Positions 29,177 to 39,900 of a DNA stretch of 64,000 nt are shown here, in pieces. The notes under the pieces were generated by a model that was not told the DNA's origin, did no database searches, and worked only from the letters and a program-made list of their open reading frames with translations. This stretch comes from Gammaproteobacteria bacterium (GTDB lineage Bacteria > Pseudomonadota > Gammaproteobacteria > Pseudomonadales > Azotimanducaceae). How positions within the stretch are numbered: position 1 is the first letter of the stretch; each line of letters starts with the position of its first letter. A program made the position numbers and the translations under genes. Location: contig JAPOXO010000088.1 in the NCBI GenBank assembly GCA_026707045.1, forward strand, positions 1-64,000, read 5' to 3'.

Positions 29177-30526
29177 GTGAAATACGACTACGATCTGTTT
29201 GTCATAGGAGCCGGCTCCGGTGGAGTACGAGCTGCCCGAATGTCGGCGGGATTTGGAGCGCGAGTAGCGATAGCTGAGGAGCGTTATCTCGGTGGAACCT
29301 GTGTCAATGTGGGTTGTATTCCGAAAAAGCTATTCGTCTACGGTTCCCATTTCTGCGAAGAATTCGACGATGCCGCTTTCTATGGCTGGAATGTGTCTTC
29401 AACAAGTTTCGAGTGGGACCGTCTTAGGGACAACAAGACAAAAGAAATCGAACGATTGAATGGGGTCTACCGCGGGTTGCTCTCGGATGCCGGAGTAGAC
29501 ATCTTTTCAGAGCGTGCATCGTTTTTGGATGACCATACCCTCCAAGTTGGCCAGAAAACAATCTCAGCGGAGTACATACTCATTGCAACCGGCTCCTGGC
29601 CGTATATTCCAGAGTTTCCAGGAAGCGAATTGGCGATTTCATCGAATGAAGTGTTTTATCTTCAAGAATTGCCGAAACGAATGGCCGTTGTCGGTGGAGG
29701 CTACATCGCCGTAGAGTTCGCGGGAATACTCAACGGTTTAGGCGTAGAAACCACATTAATTTATCGCGGACCATTATTTTTGCGCGGATTCGACGAAGGT
29801 ATACGCTGTTTCGTACAGAATGAACTTCAAAAAAAGGGCGTTCGTTTGTTGTTTGACACGAATGTTCAAGCAATCCGCCAGAAAGCCGACACCCAAACCC
29901 TCTTGTTGCACGACGAAACTCGGCTTGAGGTCGACAAGATCTTGTATGCAACGGGGCGAATTCCGAAGACGGATGGTCTCGGTTTGCAGAACACTCAAGT
30001 AGAGATCGGACCTAACGGAGCGGTACTTGTGGATGATTCCTATCGAACGACGGCGCAGAACATTTACGCATTGGGCGACGTCATTGATCGCATTCAACTT
30101 ACACCCGTTGCAATCGCCGAAGGGATGGCTTTCTCCCATTCTGTTTTTGGTTCGGGATCTCGCGGCGTCGAATATTCCTCGATCCCCACCTGTGTGTTTT
30201 GTCAACCGAACATAGGCACAGTTGGTCCAACGGAAGAGGAAGCTCGTGACACTTTCGACGACTTGCAGGTTTTCGAATCCTCCTTTAGACCGTTGAAACA
30301 CACGATTTCCGGAAGGGAGGAACGATCGCTAATGAAACTATTGGTCGATGGAACTACGGATCGCGTGATTGCTGCGCACATGGTTGGTCCTGAAGCTGGG
30401 GAGATCATCCAAGGTATTGCAGTGGCGATCACTGCTAAGGCGACAAAAGAGGACTTCGATCGAACTGTCGCGATCCACCCAACCTCTGCAGAAGAATTCG
30501 TGACAATGCGAACAAGAAGCCGATAG
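29177..30526 (+). CDS. gor: glutathione-disulfide reductase
   Basis: A 449-residue FAD/NADPH disulfide oxidoreductase that keeps glutathione reduced in the cytoplasm. FAD site VIGAGSGGVRAAR; redox-active disulfide in GGTCVNVGCIPKKL (about C42 and C47); NADPH fold VVGGGYIAVEFAG; arginines of the IYRGPLFLRGFD segment fit NADPH-phosphate binding of glutathione reductases; second FAD motif YALGDV; C-terminal active-site pair HPTSAEE. Length and these motifs favour glutathione reductase over dihydrolipoamide or mercuric reductase. It starts at GTG 29177. The next gene is 263 bp downstream and has its own strong ribosome-binding site. Confidence 0.94.
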   Translation: MKYDYDLFVIGAGSGGVRAARMSAGFGARVAIAEERYLGGTCVNVGCIPKKLFVYGSHFCEEFDDAAFYGWNVSSTSFEWDRLRDNKTKEIERLNGVYRGLLSDAGVDIFSERASFLDDHTLQVGQKTISAEYILIATGSWPYIPEFPGSELAISSNEVFYLQELPKRMAVVGGGYIAVEFAGILNGLGVETTLIYRGPLFLRGFDEGIRCFVQNELQKKGVRLLFDTNVQAIRQKADTQTLLLHDETRLEVDKILYATGRIPKTDGLGLQNTQVEIGPNGAVLVDDSYRTTAQNIYALGDVIDRIQLTPVAIAEGMAFSHSVFGSGSRGVEYSSIPTCVFCQPNIGTVGPTEEEARDTFDDLQVFESSFRPLKHTISGREERSLMKLLVDGTTDRVIAAHMVGPEAGEIIQGIAVAITAKATKEDFDRTVAIHPTSAEEFVTMRTRSR

Positions 30527-30545
30527 TGGTAAGTTCATACATCGC

Positions 30546-30561
30546 GAATTGTTAGCAATTC
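30546..30561 (+). terminator. small hairpin after glutathione reductase
   Basis: Perfect 6-bp stem with a 4-nt TTAG loop, 19 bp after the reductase stop. No T-run follows, so it may only protect the 3' end or be chance. Confidence 0.25.
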
Positions 30562-30789
30562 ATTGAATGAAGAACCACGAAACCGCTAGTTGAATTTGCG
30601 AGCATAAACCGTCTTTTTGCTGAAAGAGTCAAAACAGCAATACTCCTAGCAATCGAGATACTGAATGGAGCCAAGCGTCCATTTCACATCCGTGCTATAT
30701 TTAGTCCCAATTGATTGCTAGTCGCTTCTCTCGGTGTGTTGAGCCTCTCCGGGAAGATGTGCGCCAATGCATCAGAGTAGGAGGGAAAC

Positions 30790-32463
30790 ATGCAAGCATT
30801 AGGTGACTTCTTAGATTGGCTGGACAGCCTATTGGGATCGGCACTGTGGTTTCCAATAGTCCTCTTGGCTGTTGGAGTCTGGTTCACGTTTTATTTGGGG
30901 TTTCCCCAAATTCGATACTTCTTACGAGGGTGGAGAATCCTCTTGGGTAAGGAGTCCAGGTCGGGTGCTGAAGGAGATACGACGCACTTTCAGGCGTTGT
31001 CTACCGCGTTGTCAGGAACGGTGGGCACTGGAAATATCGGAGGTGTCGCATTCGCGCTCTTCCTTGGTGGTCCCGCCGCGTTGTTTTGGATGTGGGCTAC
31101 AGCGTTCATTGGAATGACTACAAAATTTGTAGAAGTAACACTATCCCATAAGTACCGAGTAAAAGACGACAAGGGCGAGATGGCGGGCGGCCCGATGTAC
31201 TTCATGGAACGCAAGCTCAACATGAAGTGGTTGGCGGTCATCTTCGCCGTCGCCACCATTTTTTCTACTCTCGGTAGCGGAAATCTTCCGCAAAGCAACA
31301 ACGTCGCACAAGGTTTGGAAGCGTCGTTCAATATTCCGACATGGGGCACTGGATTGGTGTTGTCTGGATTCCTTGCTCTGATTATCTTGGGTGGAATCAA
31401 GAGAATTGCTACGTTTGCGGCTCGAGTAGTTCCGTTCATGGCTGCCATCTACCTTGTTGGAGCCATTGCTGTGATTGCGATAAATTTGGATCAAATCCTT
31501 CCTTCGTTCAAGGCAATATTCTCTAGCATTTTCACCGGAAGCGCTGCCATGGGAGGATTTCTTGGTGCAAGCGTTGCGTACGCGTTTACTAAGGGGGTAG
31601 GGCGAGGCTTGTTTTCGAACGAAGCAGGACAAGGTTCAGCGCCAATTGCCCACGCAAGTGCAAAAGCAGACGATCCGGTTCCGGAAGGATTGGTTTCGTT
31701 GCTGGAACCCTTTATCGACACATTGGTGATTTGCACCATTACCGGGTTGGTCATTCTTTCGTCTGGTGTTTGGACCGAGAAATTCGAGAACAACTTTGAG
31801 CGATCTTCGACGGAATTCATCGCGGGCACGTACTCGGACTCGAATCCAGAGCATGTGGAACTGTTGCGGGCGCACCTCGGGCTGTCCCGACCCACAGGTG
31901 ATCCTATACACACATTTGAGGGCGAGCTTACCGTTGACAACGGGGTCATTCAAGACACAAACATCTCAGTAATCCACCATAGATCTCTTGCGGAGGATGT
32001 GCGAGTTTCGCTTCAGGGAGAACCATTTACTGGGGTGGTGGAGGTCGCAAATGGAATGTTGCCGGTCGAGTATTCGGTGAGTGGGAAGTCACTCATACAC
32101 TCCGTTGCACTCACGGCCGAGGCATTCAAAAGGGGATTTTTTGGTGACTTTGGCCAGTATACAGTGACGATTACATTGGTTCTCTTCGCATTTACAACGG
32201 CCGTTACATGGTCCTACTACGGAGATCGAGCCATCGTATATCTGTTTGGAGTGAAGTACGTATTTGCATATCGAGTGGCATATACGGTCATCTTTTTCCT
32301 CGGTACGATTATGGAAACGTCACTTGTTTGGAAGTTCTCAGCGGTTACTCTCGTTCTCATGGCATTGCCAAATTTAGTTGGGATAACCCTTTTGAGTCGG
32401 GACATGAAACAGACTACGAAAGAGTTTTTCGGAAAAGGTGGCGAGAGAGACAAGGCCGCGTAA
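30790..32463 (+). CDS. alanine/glycine:cation symporter (AGCS family) with loop insertion
   Basis: A 557-residue sodium:amino-acid symporter (PF01235) of the inner membrane. Family motifs are clear: [10 protein letters not shown] in the first helix hairpin, [52 protein letters not shown] and the late [16 protein letters not shown]. The usual length is about 450-480 residues; the excess is an insertion of roughly 110 residues between the [12 protein letters not shown] helix and [15 protein letters not shown], about residues 325-435, predicted soluble. GGAGGGAAAC precedes ATG 30790. No glycine-riboswitch pattern was visible upstream. A TonB receptor follows on the same strand after 229 bp. Confidence 0.92.
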   Translation: MQALGDFLDWLDSLLGSALWFPIVLLAVGVWFTFYLGFPQIRYFLRGWRILLGKESRSGAEGDTTHFQALSTALSGTVGTGNIGGVAFALFLGGPAALFWMWATAFIGMTTKFVEVTLSHKYRVKDDKGEMAGGPMYFMERKLNMKWLAVIFAVATIFSTLGSGNLPQSNNVAQGLEASFNIPTWGTGLVLSGFLALIILGGIKRIATFAARVVPFMAAIYLVGAIAVIAINLDQILPSFKAIFSSIFTGSAAMGGFLGASVAYAFTKGVGRGLFSNEAGQGSAPIAHASAKADDPVPEGLVSLLEPFIDTLVICTITGLVILSSGVWTEKFENNFERSSTEFIAGTYSDSNPEHVELLRAHLGLSRPTGDPIHTFEGELTVDNGVIQDTNISVIHHRSLAEDVRVSLQGEPFTGVVEVANGMLPVEYSVSGKSLIHSVALTAEAFKRGFFGDFGQYTVTITLVLFAFTTAVTWSYYGDRAIVYLFGVKYVFAYRVAYTVIFFLGTIMETSLVWKFSAVTLVLMALPNLVGITLLSRDMKQTTKEFFGKGGERDKAA

Positions 32464-32692
32464 CGGAATGGCACCTTCGGGTTTGTATTTTCTGGGGTCA
32501 GTTTGTCTCCTTCAGTGGGGATTGCATTTCGTTGAATTGAGTTTGAAAGAATCTCAACCAACTGTTAGTGCCTTCGCAGCAAATCTGAACTAACATCTTC
32601 GGTCTCAGTCGGAAAGTGGGCTTGTACGGGTCGTTCCGACTGGTATTCGCGCGCTAGCCGTGCGCCATTTTTCCGCGCCTGTAGGAGCTTCA

Positions 32693-34390
32693 ATGAAGTA
32701 CTTGCATTTCAGTGTTTGTTTCTGGATTGGTTTGTCGTTGGCTGTCTCCGCCGAAGATTCGATGGAGGAACTTACTACCACTGAGTTTCGTTGGGTCTCC
32801 TATAACCAATTGGTTAATTCGCACTTTCTTCCTGTAAATCCGCTATATACATTCAATCGCTTCGCAAGTTTCGCGGTTGATAGTAGCCTCGGTCAGTTGC
32901 GAGTACGCGGCGCAGAGGCAAACCACCTAGGTGTAACGATCGATAACTACGACTTTGGAGATCCGGTCTCGGAATTCAACTTCACAAATCTCTCCTGTGT
33001 CGGGATCAGTAGTCTTGTTCTCAATCCCAATGCCACAGCGGGGCATCCGGCAGGGAATCTCAATCTTAGTTCCCGTCGGATGGATTCAACTAGCTGGTTC
33101 AGTCAATTTGGTTCCGACCAAACGCAAAGACACCAAATTTCAACTGTTTTGAATTCTCTCCACAATTTGACGCTCAGTCATGAAGAAACCAGAGGATTCG
33201 ATGTCCGGGGCAACGGAGATCTTGATGGATTGAGCGTACAGTCAGCCCACTATTACTATGCGGGGAATCGACAACAGATCACAGCACGCTTCTCCTCGAC
33301 TCATCAGGATTACGACCAGGGACGTGCTCACTCGAAGCAGACGTTGATCGGTACGACAGGAAAACTAGCCAAAACTACGTGGCGTCTCAGTAGCAGTCTG
33401 ACAGATGTGAGGTGGTATGAATCTTGGAACAACAACACACGCGGCACCCGTACTAAGTTAAGCACAGAAACTCCGTTCGCAACATTCTGGCACTTAGATC
33501 TCGATTTGGTCTTCGACCGAAATTCGTCAAGCGTCGCTAACCAACCTCAAAACCAGTCTTTCTACCGCACCTATTTGCGGCTCCACTACCTCCGACCATT
33601 CGCGAATTGGCGAATAGGGCTATCGAAGGAGTACATTCAGGAGCAGGAAATAGACGGCACGCGCTATACCGTCGATCCGACGAAGTTAAATGTAGCTTAC
33701 AAAATTAGCAAATGGGTCTTCTATTTCGATTACGCGACGCGGACGATTAGTTTTCCTTCCATGACCGATCGCTATGGATGGGGAAAGGCTTGGCTGCCGA
33801 ATCCTCATGTTCGACCGGAACGTGGTACAAATCTCGATGTCGGAGTACAGTGGTCGTATTCTTGGGGACAGTTGCAGTTAACCCGCTTTTCCGCTGCTCT
33901 CAAGGACAAAATTTCGTTTGGACAGCACTCCAGCTGTTCTCCCGAAGATCGTTGGGGGTGCAACTACAGCGAAAACAGTACGCGTGGTCGAAATCGTGGG
34001 GCAGAATTGAGCTGGACACACAATTGGCACTCTACAGTCTCAACTCGCATTGCGTGGCTGAATCTCAATTCGGAGGAACGAGCTACGCAAACTGACCCAT
34101 TTCGACGTTCACTACGTCGACCTGAAAACAAGGCCACGCTGGTTCTTGCCTGGCAACAACAACCTTGGAACCTTGAACTAATCGGTACTGGCGTATCGTC
34201 CGCTTTGGATTTTGGGAATCGACATTTGTCCTCCTACCAAACTATCGACCTTCTTCTTATGCGACAGATTACAAAGCAATTGACTTGGAGTTTTTCTGGT
34301 TTCAATCTCCTCGATGAACAATATCAACAAGCATTTGGCTATCGAACACCACCACGTCAACTGAATATGGCAATTCAGCTCACATGGTGA
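32693..34390 (+). CDS. short BtuB/CirA-like TonB-dependent receptor
   Basis: A 565-residue outer-membrane receptor, about the size of BtuB. Signal peptide MKYLHFSVCFWIGLSLAVSA; the plug includes LRVRGAEANHLGVTIDNYDF and ISSLVLNPNATAGHPAGNLNL, which align with the plug strands of siderophore/cobalamin receptors but lack the usual YGSxAxxGVVN motif. The barrel is rich in alternating aromatic and polar residues and ends with MAIQLTW, a typical C-terminal aromatic strand. ATG 32693 follows TAGGAGCTTCA; the open frame extends to 32660. It follows the AGCS symporter on the same strand, so a linked outer/inner-membrane uptake route is possible but unproved. Confidence 0.83.
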   Translation: MKYLHFSVCFWIGLSLAVSAEDSMEELTTTEFRWVSYNQLVNSHFLPVNPLYTFNRFASFAVDSSLGQLRVRGAEANHLGVTIDNYDFGDPVSEFNFTNLSCVGISSLVLNPNATAGHPAGNLNLSSRRMDSTSWFSQFGSDQTQRHQISTVLNSLHNLTLSHEETRGFDVRGNGDLDGLSVQSAHYYYAGNRQQITARFSSTHQDYDQGRAHSKQTLIGTTGKLAKTTWRLSSSLTDVRWYESWNNNTRGTRTKLSTETPFATFWHLDLDLVFDRNSSSVANQPQNQSFYRTYLRLHYLRPFANWRIGLSKEYIQEQEIDGTRYTVDPTKLNVAYKISKWVFYFDYATRTISFPSMTDRYGWGKAWLPNPHVRPERGTNLDVGVQWSYSWGQLQLTRFSAALKDKISFGQHSSCSPEDRWGCNYSENSTRGRNRGAELSWTHNWHSTVSTRIAWLNLNSEERATQTDPFRRSLRRPENKATLVLAWQQQPWNLELIGTGVSSALDFGNRHLSSYQTIDLLLMRQITKQLTWSFSGFNLLDEQYQQAFGYRTPPRQLNMAIQLTW

Positions 34391-34429
34391 TTAGTGAAGT
34401 GCTGCAGTGCAGAGAATTTCTACTACCTC

Positions 34430-34443
34430 AATTCTCGAGAATT
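34430..34443. repeat. 14-bp perfect palindrome between convergent genes
   Basis: AATTCTCGAGAATT lies in the 80-bp gap between the ends of the receptor and the CoA-transferase. It could form a small cruciform or be a binding site; no T-run gives it terminator character. Confidence 0.4.
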
Positions 34444-34470
34444 TCATGGATGTTCGAATCAACAACTGAG

Positions 34471-36876
34471 TCATTCAATGGCTCCAGCCATAATGAGCTC
34501 GTTTACTTCGTCGTCACATAGACCCAGCAAAGTCCCCAGAACATAGTCGTTGTGTTCACCAATGCATGGAGGGGCGGTGCGCACCATGTGGTGCTTTGCG
34601 GAAAATCTCGTTGGAAAACCAAAGTGAACAACATCGCCACATTCTGTGTGGCGAAGTACTTGTTTAATCCCTCGCACTTCGATCTGAGGATCGTTGAAAA
34701 CATCCAGTGGTCTCATGACCACCGATACAGGAATTTCGTGTTTCACAAGCAAAGATTCCAATTCAAACGGATCTTTGTCCTCGGTCCACGAACCAATTGC
34801 TTCATTGATTTGTTGTCGATCGTTCCAACGATTCTCAAACCTGTCGTAGTGTTTATTCCTAAATTCAAACTCTGGGACTAAATTTGAAAGCGCTCTCCAT
34901 TGTTCAGTTGTTTCTGTAGAAATCGCAATGTATCGTTCGATGCCAACACATTGGAAGACACCTTGAGGACACGCATACGGAGAGTCGAAGCCTTGCGCGC
35001 ATGCTGTCGTTCCATTGACTGCTTGATTGAGAACGAGCGGAGCAAGAAACATCATCGAGCACTCGGCCTGAGCAAGATCGATGTGCTGACCTAATCCAGT
35101 TTTGCGTCGTTCATAAATTGCCGAAGCTAGACTTGCAATACCGAACTTCGGAGCTACTACGTCGGTATAGGGGGAGGCGACCCCACAGGGGTCACGGTCA
35201 GGCCAACCAGTTATGTAGTGAAGTCCACAGAATCCAGCTGCTTGTTGGCCGAACCCTGCATATTTACTTAGAGGTCCAGTCTGTCCGAGCATTGAAGTGC
35301 TGAACATTATCAGTTCTGGACGGCCATTGCTGAGGGTCTTGTAATCTAGTCCAAACCGCTTCATGGTGCCAGGTGAAAAACTCTCGATAACGACATCCGC
35401 CCAATCGCACATTTTTCGTGCGAGTTTTCGTCCTTGTGCGGTTGTTAGATTGCACTGGAGACTTAATTTGGATGTTCCGTAGAGGAAACTCCAATAGCTG
35501 CGATTTATTCCAGGTTGGCTATCAATATATGGTGGAAGAGTCCGCGACAAATCCGGTCGTGTCTGCGACTCTACTTTTACGACAGTCGCTCCATGATCAG
35601 CAAGGCACTTGGCAATCGTGGGTCCCGCAGCAACCCAGGAAAAGTCGGCAACCTTGATCCCGTCAAATGCATTTCCAGATCGATGACTAGAGAGAGGCGC
35701 TTTTTCCCTTCTAGCTTCCCATTGAATATCTCCGATTTTTACATTGCTTTGTGCTCCATGACGAAGCGGCGTGCGGGACATTTGCACCCAATTTGCAGGG
35801 TGCTGTATTCCGTTGACTGTCTTGAAGAGTTGTCTCGCAGTAAACTGCGGAAATTTCAGAAGGTCCTGCGTTGTATTGAGAGGACCGAGTCGCAGGTCGT
35901 TCTTCAAAGCCCAATCGACTAGCTCCAATTTGCTCCTTCGCCCAATATATTTTTTGAGAAGCTCGCCAGCTAGTTGTAGATGCTTTCTTGTTAGTTCTCC
36001 TGACCGATAGTGCGGCACCCAATTGTTCCAGTCGAAACTCTCCAGAGCATCAGCTGACTCTCCAAGTTGCTTTGCCTCGTCTACGGCATAGCCATACATG
36101 GATTTGCTTTTCCCGGAACTCGCACCTGGAGCAATCGTCACGAGACCATCTTTGGCAGCTACGATTTGGGTTCCCAACCCTCGACCATGCGTCGCGCGAT
36201 CATCACCGACGCCAGGTGGATTCTTGTGATCGCAAACAGGAGATCCTTGAGCGTTCATCAGCGTCCACCACATAGTTTCCTGTGCTGAGTTGTCGAGAAA
36301 CTGTCCCAAACCAGATAAACATCTCTCGTTCAGCGCTACGACGATGTCCGCGGCGACTTGTGCGCTCGCATGCAAGAATGCTTGAGGAAAACCAACAGGC
36401 AGGGGAGGTCTGTCTGGGTCTCCTTGCAGTGAGATCCGTCCTCCTGCTGCCTCAATGGTTAGGTCGGTAGCCGGCCAAAGAGCTTTGGGACCTTCTTGTC
36501 CGAAGGGAGTAATCGCGGCATATATCAATGCTGGATTTTCATGACTTAACTGTTGATATCCGACTCCTATTGAGTCTGCAAAGCCAGGAGAGAAAGTTTC
36601 AATGAGAACATCTGCTCGCTGGACCAGTTTCAGAAACTCTTTTCGGTCCTGGGGCTGCATGAGATCAAGATCAAGCAACCTTTTTCCTAATTTGTAGGCA
36701 GTTTCGAAGAGTGAGGTTCCATCATTGGTAAACGGTGGAATTGCGCTGCTGCAATGTCCTTGAGGACTATCTACCTTTAGAACATCTGCGCCCAAATCGG
36801 CGAGCAATCTGCCCGCAAGTTCACCTCGAGACGAGGTCAGGTCTAGTACACGAACTCCGTCAAGCGCCGCATTCAT
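34471..36876 (-). CDS. double-length CaiB/BaiF CoA-transferase-like protein
   Basis: An 801-residue protein made of two CaiB/BaiF units (PF02515). Unit 1 (about 1-390) starts LDGVRVLDLTSSRGELAGR; unit 2 (about 405-801) starts FDGIKVADFSWVAAGP. In unit 2 the expected catalytic Asp is present in SPYTDVVAPKFG; at the matching place in unit 1 (VGFPQAFLHASAQVA) no Asp is seen, so only unit 2 is probably active. Fused forms of this size are known in the family. The start ATG 36876 is where the domain begins; the open frame continues upstream without homology into the protease gene's end. It follows that gene by 50 bp on the same strand. Confidence 0.85.
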   Translation of the reverse strand: MNAALDGVRVLDLTSSRGELAGRLLADLGADVLKVDSPQGHCSSAIPPFTNDGTSLFETAYKLGKRLLDLDLMQPQDRKEFLKLVQRADVLIETFSPGFADSIGVGYQQLSHENPALIYAAITPFGQEGPKALWPATDLTIEAAGGRISLQGDPDRPPLPVGFPQAFLHASAQVAADIVVALNERCLSGLGQFLDNSAQETMWWTLMNAQGSPVCDHKNPPGVGDDRATHGRGLGTQIVAAKDGLVTIAPGASSGKSKSMYGYAVDEAKQLGESADALESFDWNNWVPHYRSGELTRKHLQLAGELLKKYIGRRSKLELVDWALKNDLRLGPLNTTQDLLKFPQFTARQLFKTVNGIQHPANWVQMSRTPLRHGAQSNVKIGDIQWEARREKAPLSSHRSGNAFDGIKVADFSWVAAGPTIAKCLADHGATVVKVESQTRPDLSRTLPPYIDSQPGINRSYWSFLYGTSKLSLQCNLTTAQGRKLARKMCDWADVVIESFSPGTMKRFGLDYKTLSNGRPELIMFSTSMLGQTGPLSKYAGFGQQAAGFCGLHYITGWPDRDPCGVASPYTDVVAPKFGIASLASAIYERRKTGLGQHIDLAQAECSMMFLAPLVLNQAVNGTTACAQGFDSPYACPQGVFQCVGIERYIAISTETTEQWRALSNLVPEFEFRNKHYDRFENRWNDRQQINEAIGSWTEDKDPFELESLLVKHEIPVSVVMRPLDVFNDPQIEVRGIKQVLRHTECGDVVHFGFPTRFSAKHHMVRTAPPCIGEHNDYVLGTLLGLCDDEVNELIMAGAIE

Positions 36877-36926
36877 CCCTTGCCGGATTTGGTTGTTTCC
36901 AGCACTAACAAAGTAGTCTGAAATCG

Positions 36927-39900
36927 TTATTCCGAACCGGTAGCCTGCATGATGTTGCTTCGACGTTGCCCACGTTCGCCATCTACCATGATCGATCCAA
37001 CTAAACGATATTCCAGATCCCCTGCGTCCATAGGGCAGAGTTCTCCCGAAGTTTCGGTTCCGTATACATCGGACCAAGATGTCTCTGAGTCAGGACGGGA
37101 CTGCCACTTGGAATTGAATACGGTGTAGGTCTTGCCTTCTATTTCTGTGTCGGCAAGCATTACGCAATAGATATAACGACGGCCGTTGAGCTCTATTTCC
37201 CCGTCCGAGACTTCGAGCTCGTCGAGTAGGTCGTAGGTCAACCGAGCAAATAGGTTACTGGCGTACTCATTCGTTTCGCCGTCGATTTCAATACGCGCGA
37301 CCATTCGGTACTCGAGGTTCTCTATGGGAGTAAGGGTGCAAAGTTGAGATGTAACTTCCGTATCCGCCACATCCGACCACTCTGATCCATCCTCGCGTTG
37401 TTGCCATTTTGAGGAGGCAACGGTGTAAGTGACATTGTTCACCGTCCAGCTACTTGATTCCAGACATCCTTCGTTCACCGAATCCTCACCAAATTGAGCT
37501 AGCCCGTCGCCGACTCGCAGGAGATCCAACCGTCGCATAGGCAAGTTGGTGTTGTCGCTGAAGTCTACAACATCGTTCCCATACCGCTCAAATATCAAAA
37601 TTCCTTCTTGACGGGTTGATGCATAGATGTGCCTCCCATCTGGACTTGCGGTGACACCGTCTCCGTACCAAAGAGTGTAGCGGTCTGGAACAGATCGCCC
37701 GAAGCGATCCGGAATCCAGTCATAGAGAGAGTCGACAAATTTGTCCGTGACATATGCGTCGTTGGCCGCGGGATCGTATTCCACAACATAGCCACCGTAG
37801 CTACAGACTATGTCTAGCACGTATCGACCTTTCCGTGTGAAACTACCTCCACATCTATCTACCTCGGCGGCATAGTTGTACTCCGTCAAAAGATTTGCTA
37901 ATTCGTACGGATTCGATTGGTTGTCGAAGACCCGAAAGTCTGTCCTTGTCGATATGAATGTGAACTGATTCAAATGGTCATTTTGTATCAGCCAAGTTCC
38001 CCATGACGGCAGATCGGATTCAGCCATCTCTTCAGAGAACGGACTACCTAGAATGCGCTTCTTCTTGTAGGCAATAGATCGCTCATAGTTCATACCGTAC
38101 CAGTACTGCCCATCGTATGACGCAAAAATGCTCCTTCGTGGGTCTCTATAGGCTCCGAAGGGCTGAAGATTACCTTCAGAAGAAAAGTCATAAACACGTT
38201 GTGAAAAGTACCCTAAACGGAAAACATAGTCCCCGTTGCCATCGATTGCCATAGTGGGTACTCCCAACTCATGTGACGTGCGAGCCCAATTCTCTTCCTC
38301 AAAAGAAGCGACGAGTTCCAACTTGATGGGATCTTCCTGTGAGATAGCGTAGGTCCACCAATTAAAGTCATGATTTACATATAGTTTGTTTCGATGTGGA
38401 TCCCAAACGTGATGGCTTTCTTGGGGTACGTCTTCAATGACTTGTACGAGAGTCAATTGTCCCGTCTCGGTGTCTCTTCTGTATGCCTGCAATCCATCCA
38501 AAGTGGTTACGTAGAGTCCTGTGCCGTCTGTATTTAAGGAGATTTCTGCAGGGTTCCGAATTCTCGAAATATTCCCTTCACCATCTCGCCGACCATATGA
38601 CAGTCGTCCCGCGAAAGTGAGCCAGCTTGGAGCATCGGATCTTTCCCATCGCAGAGTAAAGTTCTCCCGCGAGTATCGGAATTCAATGGCAACTCGCAAG
38701 AGAGCTTGCATTCCTTCTTCGAGGTAGACGTAGACTTCCATCATGTGATCGCGTTGACCCGAGTAGCGTCGAGATGCCATGATGAAATCTATTCCTGCGT
38801 CCTGGCCATTGCGAGTGTATGCCGCAATACGAAACCTGTTTGAGTCGTATGATTCAATCCAAAATCTGAACCATCCCGCCTCCGATGCCTCGTGTGAGTA
38901 CCACAACGAAGAACTACCAAATTGGGTCCATTCATCCCGTTCTGTGGTTGCATAGACCGTTGACCCGTAGGTTTCTCCCTGATCTCCCACAAGTTCGGTC
39001 GCAAATTCCTGCGTGTTGTTTGCGGGAGTCGAGCCCCACAACAGACTACCTCTTGTGTAGGTCTTGTAAAACGCATACAGTGAAAATTTCTCTCGACCAG
39101 CAGAAATCCAATACTCTTCGCCTTCCTTTGCATCAACCAGAAACTCGTTTTCAGCGAATAAAGATTCGTCCAACATCGCTGGTTGGAGGTTGTCTAAAGC
39201 AGAACCTTTGTAAGCCGAAGCAACTTGCTCGTCGGCACCGGTCCAGAAAAAAGTGAAAGTGCCATCGTAAGGGGCCTCCCACCTCCACCAACGAGATAAT
39301 ATTCCGGTCGATTCAGGTTCGTCCGGTTCGATACTCGGCCAGTTGTCGTGATCGATGCTGACCGATCCATATTCCCCATCGCCGAGATCCACAGCATCTT
39401 GAAACATGTCGTTTCTGTCGTTATCAGCTTCAACTTTGTTCCATGTAAGAGCGTCATAGACCCAACCGCCGGAATAGGCGTTGGGCGAAGCAACCATAAT
39501 CCGATATATCTGATCCTTCTTTGCATTGACTAAGATTGCTCGTCCTGGATTCTGAAAATCCGATACAAGTCTCAAATCAGAGACATCATTGCCCACAAAA
39601 GCTAGCGTGCGAACAACCTGTGCGTCGGGAATCTGAAATTCCCATTGGCCGTCATCGGGAGCTGTCCACCAGTACCAAACGGAGGATGAGAGATAGCCGT
39701 ACAGTTCACCAACCTCCAGTGTCGCGCCCAAGTTGCTACCAGACATTTCGCCTGATTCGCCACTCAATTCGAAAGCGTCCGCGAAATTGTCGTTCAGCGG
39801 GCGTTCGCCTTGATACCAGTTGATTGACAGCGGCAGCGATTCATCCGCCACGCTTACTCGAACTCGGTAGTCATAGCCTTCTTTGACAAATAGTTGTGCC

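Noticed and set aside
30527..30789. Glycine riboswitch before the AGCS symporter
   Set aside because: Expected for some AGCS genes, but the conserved GGAGAG/GCCGAAGG-type aptamer blocks are absent.
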